Part shown: one piece after another, positions 54,698 through 64,000 of the stretch
How the letters are laid out: each line of letters begins with the position of its first letter
Position numbering within the stretch: the first letter of the stretch is position 1
Source: Ophiobolus disseminans
Lineage: Eukaryota; Ascomycota; Dothideomycetes; Pleosporales; Phaeosphaeriaceae
Length of the DNA: 64,000 nt
Assembly: GCA_010093685.1 (NCBI GenBank)
Contig: MU006221.1
Span: 280,881-344,880, forward strand
Direction of reading: 5' to 3'
The notes under the pieces: model-generated
The model's input: only the letters and a program-made list of their open reading frames with translations
The model's database searches: none
What the model was told of the DNA's origin: nothing
Translations under genes and position numbers: made by a program

Positions 54698-56382
54698 CTA
54701 CAATCTATACCTGAAGCTCTTGTTCTCCCGGTCCGTCAAGTCCAAGAACTCACCATCAGCCACCCTCTCCACACCCTGCCGATCCCGTCGCTTATTCTCC
54801 CAGGTGTAGTAAGCCCTGAGCACCATCGCTAGCCCCGCCGCAACCGCACACGTAACGATAATCGTGATTTTCGCGGGAATGAAGTTTGGCTGGTCAGCTT
54901 GGCGGAACGTCAAAGGCCCTATGATGTTACCGAGACAGAAGGAAATGAGAAGGATGGCGTTCATGGTGACTTTCTTGGTGTGTCCCGCGATGTTCGCCGC
55001 GACCCAGGAGTACAAGAGGGGCAAGGATGCGCCGATGCAGTTGGTGAGGTAGTTGCCGATCAGCTTGCCGACTTTATTTTCGCCAGGAAGGAAGGCCATG
55101 AGACAGCCGCCGAGCGCACCGGGAATGAGTAGCGTCACAACATTCAGGCCGCGCTGATCGAATCGACCCGCGAGATAGGTGGCACTGATGATCGAGATGA
55201 TGCTCACCATTCCCGAAGGAAGCTGCAGAAGGGCGGTAGTCTTTGAGTCGAAACCGAAGCCTTTGATAAGTGTGGCCTGGTATGAAGAGACGGCGCCATT
55301 AGGAACGTTTGAGATTAACGTGATCAAGGAAAGCAACCACGTTTGTGGGTCGCGAAGGCATTCCAGGACTTGATGCCATTTGAACTGCGTGTTTTCGATG
55401 CCTGGCGACTTTAGTGAACGTTTGAATGACGATTGTGAATGCCATACCCGTTTGGTTTTCGCGTAGCCGCTCGATAGCCCATACCTTTTGAGCTGGACTA
55501 AGGCGAGAAGACATCGGGTTATCGGGTAGCAGTAGTACGACTATAGATATCAGCATAAATGGACAATGCGTGCTAGCAGAAGCGGTTACCTGTGATTCCA
55601 AGTGCTACCGTGATCAAGCCGACCACTAAGAACATGATCTGCCAGCTTGTGAAGGTCGGGCTATAGTAGTGTTGAAAGCCGAACGAGATCAAGGAACCGA
55701 TCATTGTTCCCGTCCCAACTCCGAGGTACCAGATTCCTGTGCGTAACGGCTGTTCTTGCTTCTTGTACCACATACCCGTGATCAAGATCAAGCTCGGTGC
55801 TACGGCCGATTCAAAACAACCAAGGAGGATGCGTGTCGCAACAAGTGCGCCGTAGTTCTTGCAGACGCATGTCAATGCTGTGACAAGACCCCAAAAGGCG
55901 ACGCACGTGCCGAGATACTTTGCAGTAGGTAAGCGCTGCATGCCGTATGCATGAGGAAATTCGAAGGCCAAGTACGATACGTAGAAGAAAAGCGCAAGGT
56001 TCGAAAACTGCGCTGTTGTGATTTTGGCGTCGTCGTATAGTCCCATGACGGCCGCATAGTTGACTGGTATTGTTTAGTGTTCTGTACTTGAGGGCACGAA
56101 GCCTTGAGCCGTACCCAACGTCTTGTCTAGATACTGCAGGCAATAGCACGACCACATAAGCGGCATGACCATCCAATCGATCTTGCGAATAAGCTTTTCC
56201 TCCTCCGCCGGTGATAGGTCGCCGACCGCATGTTGACTCTTCAGGAAACGTAGTGCTTCGTCCCCGCCCTTGGTTGGTTCTCCTACGTTCACAACGCTCC
56301 CGACTTCAATGTCCGAGTTTGGCGATGGAGAGGAGTTCACATATTTCGAGGCATGAGCTCTTTCTTTCTCAGAGGCTTGCAT
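54698..56382 (-). CDS. MFS transporter, Dal5 / anion:cation symporter family
   Basis: Four exons: 56382..56115, 56063..55590, 55540..55448, 55401..54698; introns 45-50 bp with frame-keeping joints; 512 residues. N-terminal cytoplasmic region, then KIDWMVMPLMWSCYCLQYLDKT at helix 1 and YGALVATRILLGCFESAVAPSLI at helices 4-5, typical of allantoate-permease-type carriers; also ITGMWYKKQEQPLR and a SFCLGNIIGPLTF helix near the C-terminus. Second member of this family in the window (other at 32860..34499), but the two are clearly different in sequence. Substrate unknown (organic acids or ureido compounds are typical). Confidence 0.9.
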
Positions 56383-57028
56383 GTTGGCGAGGCTGGTGTA
56401 GAAGGTCGTGAGATTTCAGGAAACTCTCCACGACATCGTTGGGTACTTGTATGCCCCACGATTTCCGATAATGAGTACTGCTGATCCACAGATCGTATGT
56501 CACAGCCGCCTGTGGAACTACGTTCCAAGAATTTTGGTCCACATTTCCTTATCATGAACCTTGGCTTCACCCACCAGAACCCCAGACGCTTTGCCACATT
56601 GCGCGCGTGTATAACGGGAGCTAGCTTCCGTCAGATAGCTGAGGGATTTGGTTGGAAAGTATGTTGGTGTCCGCGGATTTGATGATGTCGGCAGAGAGAA
56701 GTACAAGATAGGCGGTTATCGATGACGTTCATCAACCGCCAGAATGCGCTAGATCGGATTAGGAAGGCCGGTATCAAGGTAGATGAACTTGCCGAAAGTT
56801 CTTGACACAACGAAAACTTTCCGCAGTCAATGTCCAAGTCGAGAAAAGATCGAACATGCTGTAATAAACGTCTGAGCCCAGATTGAGCCTCAATAGACTG
56901 CATCACTGCGTGCGCGAGACTATCTTCGCAATACGGAAAAGTCCTCGCCCAGACTACTACTGCATTGTATAAAGCCCTGCCCAAACTAGTAACTCTCCAA
57001 CTGATAACATACACAATCGCAGTCACGC
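56383..57028. other. intergenic, no convincing gene
   Basis: About 0.65 kb, promoter of the MFS gene at one side and the 3' end of a small gene at the other. Nothing else recognised. Confidence 0.45.
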
Positions 57029-57430
57029 TCACGCTGAGTCCCAGCCCTGTTTTTTCGCTAGGGCTATCAATTCCTTCACAAGATCCTCCCTATCGGTCTC
57101 CGAGGTTCCCGTCGTATCACCCGCCGCCAGCTTCCTCTTCTCCTCTTCTAGCTTCTCCCAGATCGCAGCATGTATATCCCTCGTACATGTTCCCGGGTGC
57201 GTTTTCTTCGCGGATTCGAAAGTATGTGTTGCCCAGAAGGTCACTAGTTTCATGCGCGTGATTCTGCCGTCAAGTATGTTTGTCGTATCCTCCACAGTTT
57301 TTAGGAACTCCGCTGCTGCTTTCCACAAAGAGTATGCATTTTCGACGGTCTCGGCTACTTGGCCGGAGATGGGGTTGATAAGGAGAGGGACACGGAGGAC
57401 AGAGGGTGCCGGCATGCTGATGAAGTTCAA
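57029..57430 (-). CDS. small hypothetical protein, family member 1 of 3
   Basis: 133 residues, one exon, helical. Start at 57430 or at a second ATG at 57415. Near the N-terminus it has PLLINPISGQ followed by NAYSLWKAAAEF, a layout also found in the next two small genes (MNTLTG...LLWAAAGEA at 58175 and MLINPLTG...LLYKAADVF at 60018). C-terminal half is charged (KLEEEKRKLAAGD), ending KKQGWDSA. No signal peptide. Function unknown. Confidence 0.6.
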   Translation of the reverse strand: MNFISMPAPSVLRVPLLINPISGQVAETVENAYSLWKAAAEFLKTVEDTTNILDGRITRMKLVTFWATHTFESAKKTHPGTCTRDIHAAIWEKLEEEKRKLAAGDTTGTSETDREDLVKELIALAKKQGWDSA

Positions 57431-57797
57431 GTACTGTGAAGAGATGTGAGAAATGATGGGCTTGCAACTAACAGCGACTCCAGACGTTTATGTACATCTC
57501 TCCGCTTATGCGCATTTGCTTGCTTGTTATTCGGCCAATCAGTACAGCAAACATTGCTACATTACACAAGCGGTATCCATCTTCCGGTGTACGTCAATAC
57601 GCGATGAATACACAATCAGCTTGGTCTCGCGCAAACCCGATGTGAGTCGAAAGAATCGGCAGCTCCAAACACTACTAGAATAGCAACGTGCAGTCGTCAC
57701 AGGAACCTATCATGCAAAAAGATGGGAGAATAAAATGTTAATACTCGGTATCGGTATGCAATTTACAATACACGTCATGTCCAACTACCACACTCCC

Positions 57798-58175
57798 CTA
57801 ATAACCCCCATTCACAGACCCTAATACCTGCTGGTCAAACGCTACCAAATTCCCCGGCACCAAATCACTCCTATCTCCCGCTCTCGGTCTATCCTTCCCC
57901 CCTTCCAACACTTCCTTGAACTTGGCATGGATCTGCTGTGTAGATTTCCCCACACTTTGGCCGCGAAGGAAAGTAACGTCAGCTTGAAGGAAGATCGCTA
58001 GGATGCGAGCGCCCCCGTCGAGATCACGGGCATCCGTGAAAACCGCGACGCTAGCTTTGTAAGCTTCACCCGCAGCTGCCCAGAGTAGTCGGCCTTCTTC
58101 GTGGGTTTGGGCGCCGTGGCCAGTTAAGGTGTTCATGAGTGGGGGTTCATTGAGGATAGATAGCGTGGAGGCCAT
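57798..58175 (-). CDS. small hypothetical protein, family member 2 of 3
   Basis: 125 residues in one exon, start 58175 (GGCCTCCAT on the plus strand). Shares the NTLTG...RLLWAAAGEAY layout with its two neighbours and a helical middle with QQIHAKFKEVLEGGKDR, comparable to IHAAIWEKLEEEKRK in member 1. Ends GSVNGGY. Same strand and orientation as the other two. Function unknown. Confidence 0.6.
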   Translation of the reverse strand: MASTLSILNEPPLMNTLTGHGAQTHEEGRLLWAAAGEAYKASVAVFTDARDLDGGARILAIFLQADVTFLRGQSVGKSTQQIHAKFKEVLEGGKDRPRAGDRSDLVPGNLVAFDQQVLGSVNGGY

Positions 58176-58432
58176 TTGGTTGTGAGTTGAGTTTCTTGGT
58201 CAAGGATATGTAGACTCCTCGCTCTTATAACAACTCTAGCTTTGAGCTTGGTCAGCCCTATGACACCAATGAGGGTCATGTGACCTACGAGGCAAGCAAT
58301 TGCGATCATAGGCTGACTCGAAGCAAATAACTCACCAGCTTACGCAAAGTGCTAATAATACTTCACACAACCGGGCTTTTTGATCAGAAGAGATTGCATA
58401 ACAGCAGGATCATTATGGTAATTAGGCAGCTA

Positions 58433-58900
58433 AGCCAGTGAAGATTCATGTAGTAGGCGATCTTTCTGAGTGAGCACGATGTTCTGTTCCTCCCGGAAAC
58501 TATGCATCTCCTTCTCTTTCTTCTCAAGCTCCTCCTCATGGTCCGCTCGCAGACCAGGTATTTCATCGTTCCGTTACTCGACCAATGTGCGATACTCATC
58601 CTCCCTGGAACTAAATGCCACCTCTTGCACTGATGCAAAGTCACCATGATGACGCACTAATACCATGTTCCATGTTCAGAGCTTCCAAGAAAGCATTGTC
58701 ATGGTCGCTTCGTGGTGATGTACCGGATTCGTAGTCAAAGCTGTGGCCTTCGCTAGTGATTCGCAATGTTGCCGTGTTCAAGACCCTAAAGACGAATTCG
58801 AGTTCGAATGTGTTCTGCTGGTGCACTGACTTTACCTCGGGCTCTTCTCTCAGACTTACGAAGTTGCTCCGATATGCGCGAGTGTTCTATCCGTAGATGC
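58433..58900 (-). pseudogene. relic of a coiled-coil protein gene
   Basis: Coding-like segments in more than one frame: KHLRIEHSRISEQLRKSERRA (about 58860-58900), then a FELEFVFRVLNTATLRI stretch (58826 downwards), then after a frame change FASVQEVAFSSREDEYRTLVE, a TAA, and in the same frame ADHEEELEKKEKEMHSF and QKDRLLHESSLA. The TAA sits where a CAA (Gln) would fit. Charge pattern suggests a coiled coil or leucine-zipper-like region; the family is not identified. Confidence 0.45.
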
Positions 58901-59015
58901 TTGATGGTGATGTCTTGCGTTTCCGGGGATATCTAGTAATTGCAAGCGTTGGTGGAAATGCAAGATCTCTGCTCTAACGTGGCATTCTGTCACGGTTTAG
59001 ATTCTCTCTTGCCTT

Positions 59016-59280
59016 ATCTGCAATCTCACCTCACCTGTACGGTAGCGATATCTGTAACGGGCTGAGCCCCGAGTCACATGACTAGGCAGCTAGCCTAGTC
59101 GCTTCCCCGCCGCCAAGAGCACACGGGCCGCGCACCAACCCTCAACAAGCAGGATAGCCGCACACTCTTACTTTTCTCTTCATCTCGACTGTAAATAGCA
59201 TCTGGGTTAGGTAGCTGGAATACAGTGCCTACAGACCGTTCACAATATCTGCAATCGCACCTCACCTGTACGGTAGCGAG
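59016..59280. repeat. 34-bp tandem duplication split by a solo LTR
   Basis: Units at 59016..59049 and 59247..59280 share CACCTCACCTGTACGGTAGC; they differ at one internal base and at the last base. They would abut directly if the LTR insert at 59053..59244 and one TSD were absent. Confidence 0.85.
59053..59244. repeat. 192-bp solo LTR (family 3)
   Basis: TGTAACGGGCTGAGCC to CCGTTCACA with TSD ATATC at 59048..59052 and 59245..59249. The ends resemble the Copia LTR ends but the body is different and GC-richer. No internal sequence remains. Confidence 0.85.
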
Positions 59281-59588
59281 TTGCGACTACCTACATTGAA
59301 CTAGCACTACCCACAGCCACATACCTATATATACAGTTTGTAGCTTCACTCAATACAACCTCATTTCAATCCTTCAATTCTTCCTGCATATGCGCTGTTT
59401 CCACACCGCGACACATTCTGTCCCCAATAGCTACGTTCTTCAGACTATACAAAGCTCCCCACCCTCGTTGACCCTTGTTTACCAGTCCTGTCCATACTCT
59501 TGAGGTCGGGTTCATTAAGCTCTCTAGTAAATGTAAGAGTATCATCCCCTCCTTGCCCTGCTCATAACCACCAACTTCCCCTCATCTC

Positions 59589-60018
59589 CTACGCCGTACT
59601 CTTGCCCAATCCAATATTCTCCTTCTCCGCCTCGAGCTTGTCATACCACTCATCCAGCACACTATTCAGCGGCCGACACGTCTGCGCCGCACCCTGCAGC
59701 GACACAACCGCGCTCCTACCTGTACGTTCGTCAGCACTTATCTCACGCTCCGGTCATGCACAATTGCAACATACAGCACACGATGATAGGTCCATAGAAC
59801 GTCATGTTGCGGCTCATCTGACCCAGCTGCGTGTAGAAGACGTCGGCGGCCTTGTACAAGAGGATGGCCTCGGGGTAATTGAGGACTTCGACGCCAGTGA
59901 GCGGGTTGATGAGCATGTTGGGCGGGATGACGGGCCTGGCGGGCTTGGGAGGCGCGCGGTCGGGGTCGGGGTTGTAGAGCTGGACGTGCTGGGTTGGGGG
60001 ACCGCCGGAACGTTGCAT
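59589..60018 (-). CDS. small hypothetical protein, family member 3 of 3
   Basis: Exon 1 60018..59775, a 54-bp intron (59774..59720, GTATGT, GCTGACG, GTACAG), exon 2 59719..59589; 124 residues. Pro-rich start (DPDRAPPKPARPV), then MLINPLTGVEV and AILLYKAADVFY, which line up with members 1 and 2; exon 2 ends with WYDKLEAEKENIGLGKS, comparable to WEKLEEEKRKLAAG of member 1. The third unit differs by its intron and Pro-rich leader. Function unknown. Confidence 0.65.
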
Positions 60019-60305
60019 GTTGACAGTGATGATCTGGCGGGAAGTGATTTGGGTGGCTTGTTGTGGATGGCGGTATCTGGTCTGGGGATCTGTAGATTCC
60101 AGCGTCGGGATTGAGAGTCTGGAGGTGCGAGAGCTGGAGGACTCGAGGTCATAGAGTAACGTGCGCTGAGGCGCTAATGTGTTTGCTGTGTGGGGCACGT
60201 GAGCTCGCCTGCAGTATAACATTCGGCTCACCGCTACTCAACCACAAACTTTCGGTTCCGTCTCATCGCATAAACTGTTGATACTATAGCAGGATTGAGA
60301 TCACA

Positions 60306-61547
60306 ATGACCAAAATCGCTGCAGATCAACAGCAGGCTCCCTCGACGCCGCTTCCAGCCCTGGTCCCCCGTGCGCCAGTGGTTTCGGACGCGACGCAGCT
60401 GCCCGCTAACACCAAAGTCGAGGCCCAAGCCACAATGGCAGTAGCTCCTACCAAGGGCTTTGATCTCGTCTTTTGCGATCTCTGCGACAAGGACGTAGCT
60501 ATCCGCTGGGAGCTCGACGATGCTGGCGAGCAAGTCCACTTCATCGAGGCCCACGATCGCGCGTACCACTTTGAATGCCCCGATTGCCACTGGCTTATCG
60601 GCGGCGGGATCATTGTGACCAATGGCACGTGGAAGACTACCAGGACATTTCCCGCTCACGATGCTGTATGCCATGGGCAGAGGGATGCCTCCAGAGGAGT
60701 ACTATTCTACTGTACACACTGCGGTATCGCGGTGAAGGATAGGTTTTGGTACAGGGAGAAGCACATTATTTCTTGCAAAGCGGCGGCGATGAAAAGTGGG
60801 ACGCTGGACTTGTACAACAATTCTACTGGGCGACTCCAACAGACGCAAAGGGCTGTGAGGGCGCTGCGGGATTTAAGGTTTGCGCAACATACGGCGGCCG
60901 AAGAGACGGTTGAGGCTCAGCTTCCCCTTGCTGTAACGACTCTTACAAAAGCGCGACAGGATAGTGCAGCGGGCCGCGACAACGTCGGAGCCCAGCTTCC
61001 CATAACCGAAACCACTGTCCTTCCACCCTCCACCCCTCGAGGGCCATCTACGAAGACCTTCCCCCCACAAGAGAACACCGGACCGGAGATCGTCTTTCAC
61101 TGCAGGCACTGCGACGTCGCAGTCCGTAACAGGAGGTGGTACGACCTCGAGCACGTGCATACCTGCAGCATGAGGTTCAGCGGCAGAAATGCACTATCTT
61201 CGACGAGAGCGGCAGATAACTTCTGGAAGTCAAACGCTGGGCCTAGTCAGAGCACGTCAGACAACTTCTGGAAGTCGAAGACCGGGTCCAGTCCGGCAAA
61301 GCCCAAGGATGTAAATCATGGACAACTCACACCCGAAGGACCCGCCGCGCCATCGAAATCTCAGCATGACACGTCGTCGACCCCCCGACGGCGTCCTCGA
61401 TCCCGCAGCCCCAACGCTCTGCAGCGCGCGGGTCCACTCTCAGAGTCGTCAGGACCGCAGAGGATGCCGACAGAGCGCAAGATGAGGCGCGTCACATACT
61501 ATGCGCGACCGCATCCGACAGACAGGCGTCCGTTGGCGTATGAGTGA
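60306..61547 (+). CDS. putative zinc-binding protein with two duplicated C2HC modules
   Basis: 413 residues, one exon. First module: FCDLC...FECPDC (about residues 55-95). Then two similar modules: FYCTHCGIAVKDRFWYREKH followed by C, and FHCRHCDVAVRNRRWYDLEH followed by C; shared pattern CxHCxxAVxxRxWYxxxHxxxC, which would provide a C2HC site. Between them a linker holds two QLP repeats; after the last module NFWKS occurs twice. The C-terminus is Arg/Ser-rich (RRRPRSRSP), often a nuclear or RNA-related feature. No known domain is assigned. Confidence 0.7.
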   Translation: MTKIAADQQQAPSTPLPALVPRAPVVSDATQLPANTKVEAQATMAVAPTKGFDLVFCDLCDKDVAIRWELDDAGEQVHFIEAHDRAYHFECPDCHWLIGGGIIVTNGTWKTTRTFPAHDAVCHGQRDASRGVLFYCTHCGIAVKDRFWYREKHIISCKAAAMKSGTLDLYNNSTGRLQQTQRAVRALRDLRFAQHTAAEETVEAQLPLAVTTLTKARQDSAAGRDNVGAQLPITETTVLPPSTPRGPSTKTFPPQENTGPEIVFHCRHCDVAVRNRRWYDLEHVHTCSMRFSGRNALSSTRAADNFWKSNAGPSQSTSDNFWKSKTGSSPAKPKDVNHGQLTPEGPAAPSKSQHDTSSTPRRRPRSRSPNALQRAGPLSESSGPQRMPTERKMRRVTYYARPHPTDRRPLAYE

Positions 61548-61907
61548 TGCCGGCTTGCCCGCGAGGCATTGCAGCTTCTGACGTGAAGGAGCTGGTACGG
61601 GTGTGTAAGAGAGTGGGAATAATGGGCATGTCGCATATGGTTTCGCGGGCGTAATGGCAGCCAGCGCTGCAAGTTTAGCTGTGAAAGGAAACGGGAGATA
61701 AGGGACGGACCGTATGCACCGTCGTTCGGAGATGGCGACGCAATGCTGAATGTGAAAAGGGAGTACTGGTGTATGAATTGAAATAATGGAATTGGAATAT
61801 GTTTGAACCGTGTTGTAATGCAGTATAGCTTATCATCAGTGTCCACTGATTTTTGCTGGTCCGTAGATGTAGTTCGTCTATTGCGATGTGAGATGGAGAA
61901 GGAATGA

Positions 61908-62115
61908 TGATACAAGACGAGCTAGAGCGCTAGCGCCACACCGTGCACCCACAAACTATCATGGATCTTGATACACTATCCTGTCTTTCAGAGACTTTTG
62001 AGAATTTAGAACAGCTACTCTGTGCGTAGATGTAGTCGTCCGGCTTAGCTTTTTTCCGACCTCGGGAGAGGCTGCTGATACAAAACGAGCTAGTGCGCTA
62101 GCGCCACACCGTGCA
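61908..62115. repeat. 40-bp direct repeats flanking a TIR-element relic
   Basis: 61908..61947 and 62076..62115 share GAGCTAG and GCGCTAGCGCCACACCGTGCA (about 38 of 40 identical). Between them lies a relic of the TIR element (CTATCCTGTCTTTCAGAGAC, GTAGATGTAGTCGTCCGG), and a further short piece GTAGATGTAG occurs at 61863. Arrangement suggests a larger composite or duplicated target. The rest of 61548..62263 has no gene. Confidence 0.7.
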
Positions 62116-62263
62116 GCAAGCGCACCAACGACGCCCCGCAGTCGCATCCCAACTGTCACAATAAAAAGGCTTCATGAATCTCGAATCCTTGTTATGCATA
62201 TAACACATTATTACAGCGTTACCTCGTCTTCACTCATACTTTATCACGAATCCACCACCACAC

Positions 62264-64000
62264 TCATGCAACAAACTCCCTACTCCCCTTACCCCTCTTA
62301 CTCCACTGGTGACCGCCCTTGCTATCTCCCGTGCGTTGCTTCTCCTCATACAGCTTTTTACTCAACTGCCTATACAGATAGCGGCCGTTGTTGTGGAAAT
62401 TGATGCTATGATCGCTATCCGGGAAGAACGAATGCTGCATCTTCTCGGGCGTGATGCGGTTCACCATCAACAAATCCACAAGCGCGAGCCCGTTCTGGAA
62501 ATGCACGTTATCGTCGCCGGTGCCATGCTGAATAACAACGCCACCCGCAATCTTCTTGAAGCCCGTGGCGTCGTGTACGCGCGAGCGGTTGTATCCGGCG
62601 GGGTTGAGTGTGGGCGTCTTCATGTAGCGCTCGGTGTAGAGCGAGTCGTAGAAGCGCCAGTCGGATACGGGGGCGGTGATCATGCTGTAGGAGATGATTG
62701 GGTCACCGACCTCGACGACTTTGGAGGACAGGTAGCCGCCGTACGACCAGCCCCAGATGCCGATGTGGTCGCTGTCGATCCAGGAGTTTTTGGCGAGCTC
62801 CTTAGCGGCCCAGATCTGGTCTTCGGCTTCGAGTTGACCAAGGTTGGAAGCGACGAGGGAACGGAATTTGCGGCCCTTGCGGCCTGTGCCGCGGTTATCG
62901 ACTGTCAGGGTGACGTATTCAAGCTCAGGGTCTGAGGCAACGTAGGCTTTCCAGTTGAGAGAGATGAAGTCTTTGTGGACTTCCTTAGCGTTAGGGCCAC
63001 CGTAGGGAATGAGGAGAAGAGGGTACTTCTTGGACGGATCGAAGTTCGGAGGCAGCCGGAGCATAGCGTCGAGCGTGTAGCCGGACGGATGCTCCATGTC
63101 GAGGTAGGTGATGTTGGGAAGGGCGTATTGCTGAAGACGCTCGTAAAGCACGGTGTTGTTAACAATGGTACGAATAGGCTGACTGGAGTTGATGGAATAC
63201 AACTCTTGGTAAGGAACATCTGGTCCAGCATAGCGAAGGACATAGTATGAGCCACCAGACGAGAAGGTACCAGTCCAGAAAGCAGTGACGGAATCATCGA
63301 CAAGCGCCTTCTTCTCTCCGGTCTTCATGCTCACAGAGTAGATATGTGACTCCGCGCTGTGGTGCTCGGTGGATGTGAAATACACGAGACCTCGCTTGTA
63401 ATCGACCTTGGGAATAGTGATAATTTCCCAATCGCCGGAGGTGAGGGCAATCTTCTCGCCACCATCAACCGGGAAGAGATACAAATGCAGCCAGCCGCTC
63501 TCATCGGATACATCGAGATAGTACTCGGTGCTTGAGTTGCTGTAGGTCTCGTTGGAGCTCTGGACAGATCCAATGTACCTGACCTGAAGGTTGTTTTCGA
63601 GCCAGCCATCGGTTCCATCTCGTTCGCGCGTGACCTTGGAAGAACCAGCGTTGACATCTACCGTAATAACCTTCTCCAAGTCCTGGACGCGGTTGTATGC
63701 GCGGTAAATCAGCTTGCTGTGCTCCTCGGTAACCCACGCAACTTCACCAATGACGAGATCGTCCGCACCAAACGCATCAATGGGAATGTTGGTGACGTTT
63801 CCAGACGCGACATCCAGAATGTTCAGGCCCACGGAAGGGTTCTTGGTGCCCACTTTGGGGTAGCGAAGCTCCAGTTCCCGAGGATAGACCGGCACGAAGT
63901 CCGCACCATCTTCAATGAAGTAGGGGATGCGGAAGGTGCCAACGCCGGTCTCGTTGAAGGTGAGGAAAGCGATCTTGGCGCCATCCGGCGAGTACCATAA
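62264..64000 (-). CDS. DPP4: dipeptidyl peptidase IV (S9B prolyl peptidase), C-terminal 579 residues
   Basis: Secreted or vacuolar serine peptidase that removes Xaa-Pro dipeptides. The frame runs off the right edge, so the signal peptide and the first beta-propeller blades are missing. Seen: propeller segments (YYLDVSDESGWLHLYLFP, VYFTSTEHHSAESHIY), then the hydrolase domain with LLIPYGGP, VDNRGTGRKGRKFR, catalytic Ser in GWSYGGYLSS, Asp in GTGDDNVHF and His in DSDHSINFH. Several N-x-S/T sites (NETYSNSS, NNT) fit a secreted glycoprotein. No intron appears in the visible part. It ends KGSREFVA without a C-terminal membrane segment. Confidence 0.95.
   Translation of the reverse strand, partial: LWYSPDGAKIAFLTFNETGVGTFRIPYFIEDGADFVPVYPRELELRYPKVGTKNPSVGLNILDVASGNVTNIPIDAFGADDLVIGEVAWVTEEHSKLIYRAYNRVQDLEKVITVDVNAGSSKVTRERDGTDGWLENNLQVRYIGSVQSSNETYSNSSTEYYLDVSDESGWLHLYLFPVDGGEKIALTSGDWEIITIPKVDYKRGLVYFTSTEHHSAESHIYSVSMKTGEKKALVDDSVTAFWTGTFSSGGSYYVLRYAGPDVPYQELYSINSSQPIRTIVNNTVLYERLQQYALPNITYLDMEHPSGYTLDAMLRLPPNFDPSKKYPLLLIPYGGPNAKEVHKDFISLNWKAYVASDPELEYVTLTVDNRGTGRKGRKFRSLVASNLGQLEAEDQIWAAKELAKNSWIDSDHIGIWGWSYGGYLSSKVVEVGDPIISYSMITAPVSDWRFYDSLYTERYMKTPTLNPAGYNRSRVHDATGFKKIAGGVVIQHGTGDDNVHFQNGLALVDLLMVNRITPEKMQHSFFPDSDHSINFHNNGRYLYRQLSKKLYEEKQRTGDSKGGHQWSKRGKGSREFVA

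Noticed and set aside
62309..62935. 208-codon plus-strand frame
   Set aside because: Antisense of the dipeptidyl peptidase; that gene has all catalytic motifs.
1..64000. a secondary-metabolite cluster led by the TRI12-type pump
   Set aside because: No polyketide synthase, NRPS, terpene synthase or pathway regulator is present near it.

Overview
The window looks like nuclear DNA of a filamentous ascomycete, most likely a Dothideomycete (Pleosporales-like). Genes are single or few-exon with short introns of 44-71 bp that carry GTRNGT donors, CTRAC-like branch sites and YAG acceptors. There are fungal-specific families (TRI12 and Dal5-type MFS carriers, a Cue5-like CUE protein, many LPRELRD-motif proteins), and transposon copies carry C-to-T nonsense codons of the kind left by RIP. 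The class-level assignment is inference.

Layout. 0-0.5 kb: 5' part of a TRI12-type efflux pump. 2.3-7.5 kb: a RING-finger gene split by a solo LTR, then small lineage-type genes and a 13-bp minisatellite. 7.7-10.6 kb: ankyrin membrane protein and a 2-hydroxyacid dehydrogenase. 11.8-28.5 kb: five members of an LPRELRD family (one broken single copy, one intact single copy, and a tandem trio with a broken middle copy) among a secreted protein, a CUE protein, a seven-TM-like protein and a DAO-type FAD oxidoreductase. 28.8-34.5 kb: SDR, flavin monooxygenase and a Dal5-type carrier, possibly a small metabolic group. 37.7-45.2 kb: a MoCo-sulfurase-like PLP enzyme without a MOSC domain, two conserved unknown genes and an MDR reductase. 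45.4-53.6 kb: a frameshifted gene, then a dead DEDDh-exonuclease-like gene cut by a 5.67-kb Copia element that itself holds two younger insertions. 54.7-64 kb: another Dal5-type carrier, three small similar genes, a C2HC-type zinc-binding protein and the C-terminal part of a dipeptidyl peptidase IV.

The most striking feature is the retroelement history readable from target-site duplications. Copia (TSD GAAAA) went into the exonuclease-like gene. A 443-bp TRIM-like element with identical 77-bp LTRs (TSD CAAAG) and a 162-bp solo LTR (TSD ACTTA) then went into Copia. Copia and the TRIM-like element share a primer-binding site that matches the initiator tRNA-Met anticodon arm, which suggests half-tRNA priming and trans-mobilisation. 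A solo LTR of the same Copia family lies inside the RING gene, where copy-specific changes create splice signals that would keep the reading frame open. Other repeats are a small TIR element family (two copies plus a relic), one copy split by a 222-bp insert, and a 192-bp solo LTR that splits a 34-bp tandem repeat.
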